From: an uncultured Clostridia bacterium
GTDB taxonomy: Bacteria > Bacillota > Clostridia > Christensenellales > Aristaeellaceae
DNA length: 5,017 nucleotides
Direction: 5' to 3'
Assembly: GCA_946496415.1 (NCBI GenBank)
Contig: CAMMGP010000111.1
Location: 1 to 5,017 of the forward strand
Shown here: one piece after another, positions 4,415 through 5,017 of the stretch
Layout of the letters: every line of letters starts with the position of its first letter
Numbering within the stretch: the stretch's first letter is position 1
Translations under genes and position numbers: made by a program
The notes under the pieces: model-generated
What the model was told of the DNA's origin: nothing
What the model saw: only the letters and a program-made list of their open reading frames with translations
The model's database searches: none

Positions 4415-5017
4415 CTATGCCTTTCCCGCCCCCTCCGAGGCCGTGCGCACGCTTTCCGGCAGCGTCACGGTGATCTCAATGCGGCCGGGAAGGCGGCGCA
4501 CCTGGGAGGCGGCGGGCACGCCGAGGGCGTTGAGTTCGCGCACGGTGTTGAGCACGGCGTTGACGAACATGCGCCCATCGCGGAACACGCGCTTGACGCT
4601 CGGCTGCGGCGGGCGCGGACGGGCAAGGCGCTCGACGAGCGCTTCCAGCGCGCGCACGCTCATTTTTTCGCGGGCGGCGCGGCGGGCGGCGTCAAGCTGC
4701 AGGGCGGCGTCCGGCAGCTTGAGGAGCGCGCGGGCATGACGTTCGCCCAGCGCCGGACACTCCCGCAGCGCGGCGCGCACATTTTCCGGCAACTTCAAAA
4801 GCCGCAGGCGGTTGGCCAGCGCCGAGGGGCTGCGCCCGAGGCGGCGCGCCAGTTCCTCCTGCGTAAGCCCATGCTCGCGGAGGATGGCGCGGCAGGCTTC
4901 AGCCTCGTCCAGATAGTGCAGGTCCTGCCGCTGTATGTTTTCAACCAACGCCATCAGGCGGCTCTCGAGGTCGTCCGCCGCCACCAGCACGCAGGGGGCG
5001 CTCTGCCAGCCCAGCAG
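4415..5017 (-). CDS. noc: Nucleoid occlusion protein Noc (ParB-like), 3' part, truncated by the window edge
   Basis: The 200 C-terminal residues are visible, ending at a TAG at 4415-4417; the frame remains open to 5017, so the true start and the N-terminal CTP-binding region are outside. An in-frame GTG at 4990 is internal, since family sequence continues upstream of it (GWQSAPCVLVAADD). Visible features are the ParB/Noc segment ENIQRQDL followed by the DEAEACRAILREHG helix, then a helix-turn-helix with LTQEELARRLGRSPSALANR, and the RLLKLP and ERHARALLKLP motifs of the central DNA-binding domain. The C terminus RDGRMFVNAVLNTVRELN ending in IEITVTLP matches the Noc-type tail (RDxRxxxNTI...IxI...P) and not the ParB dimerisation tail. 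Noc binds dispersed chromosomal sites and keeps FtsZ division rings off the nucleoid. A ParB/Spo0J paralogue is the main alternative. Confidence 0.85.
   Translation of the reverse strand: MLGWQSAPCVLVAADDLESRLMALVENIQRQDLHYLDEAEACRAILREHGLTQEELARRLGRSPSALANRLRLLKLPENVRAALRECPALGERHARALLKLPDAALQLDAARRAAREKMSVRALEALVERLARPRPPQPSVKRVFRDGRMFVNAVLNTVRELNALGVPAASQVRRLPGRIEITVTLPESVRTASEGAGKA

Noticed and set aside
4988..4990. GTG as the start codon of the noc gene.
   Set aside because: Family-like sequence continues upstream to the window edge and the ParB-type N-terminal domain would be missing, so the gene is cut by the window, not short.

Overview
The window looks like chromosomal DNA from a GC-rich, Gram-positive bacterium of the Bacillota, probably a clostridial lineage. 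The evidence is the gene order infB-rbfA-nrnA-truB-ribF, which is typical of Bacillota; strong AGGAGG-type ribosome binding sites; a Noc-family gene; and a cysteine-rich protein of a type I associate with uncharacterised clostridial, possibly spore-related, families. The sequence is strongly GC-rich throughout, so nearly every reading frame stays open for long stretches and the long antisense frames carry no information.

Positions 1-2939 hold the distal part of the translation/ribosome-assembly operon: the last codons of infB (IF-2), an intrinsic hairpin at 63-91, then rbfA, nrnA, truB and ribF, all on the + strand. rbfA/nrnA overlap by 20 nt and nrnA/truB by 1 nt, so these genes are probably translationally coupled. 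ribF starts at a TTG behind a strong Shine-Dalgarno sequence. It encodes only the FAD-synthetase (FMN adenylyltransferase) half of the usual bifunctional protein. A strong terminator at 2948-2988 closes the operon directly after its stop codon.

Positions 2989-3263 form a non-coding region with nested inverted repeats and short direct repeats, including an AT-rich 42-nt hairpin at 3120-3161 (about 29% GC). It looks like a dispersed or mobile-type repeat or a structured element. It is followed by a possible sporulation-type (sigma-K-like) promoter, a small leader hairpin and a strong ribosome binding site.

Positions 3264-4253 encode a 329-residue protein with 34 cysteines in two dense clusters flanking a beta-rich core. 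No function can be assigned with confidence; a spore-coat or metal-binding role is a hypothesis. This is the most interesting object in the window. After a 161-nt convergent intergenic region with two GC-rich hairpins comes the 3' part of a Noc-type (nucleoid occlusion, ParB-like) gene on the - strand, running off the right edge.

The operon genes act together in translation and RNA metabolism: RbfA matures the 30S subunit, IF-2 starts translation, TruB modifies tRNA, and NrnA recycles short RNA and pAp. RibF supplies FAD. The cysteine-rich gene and noc appear to be separate transcription units. I found no RNA gene, CRISPR array, transposase or complete mobile element.
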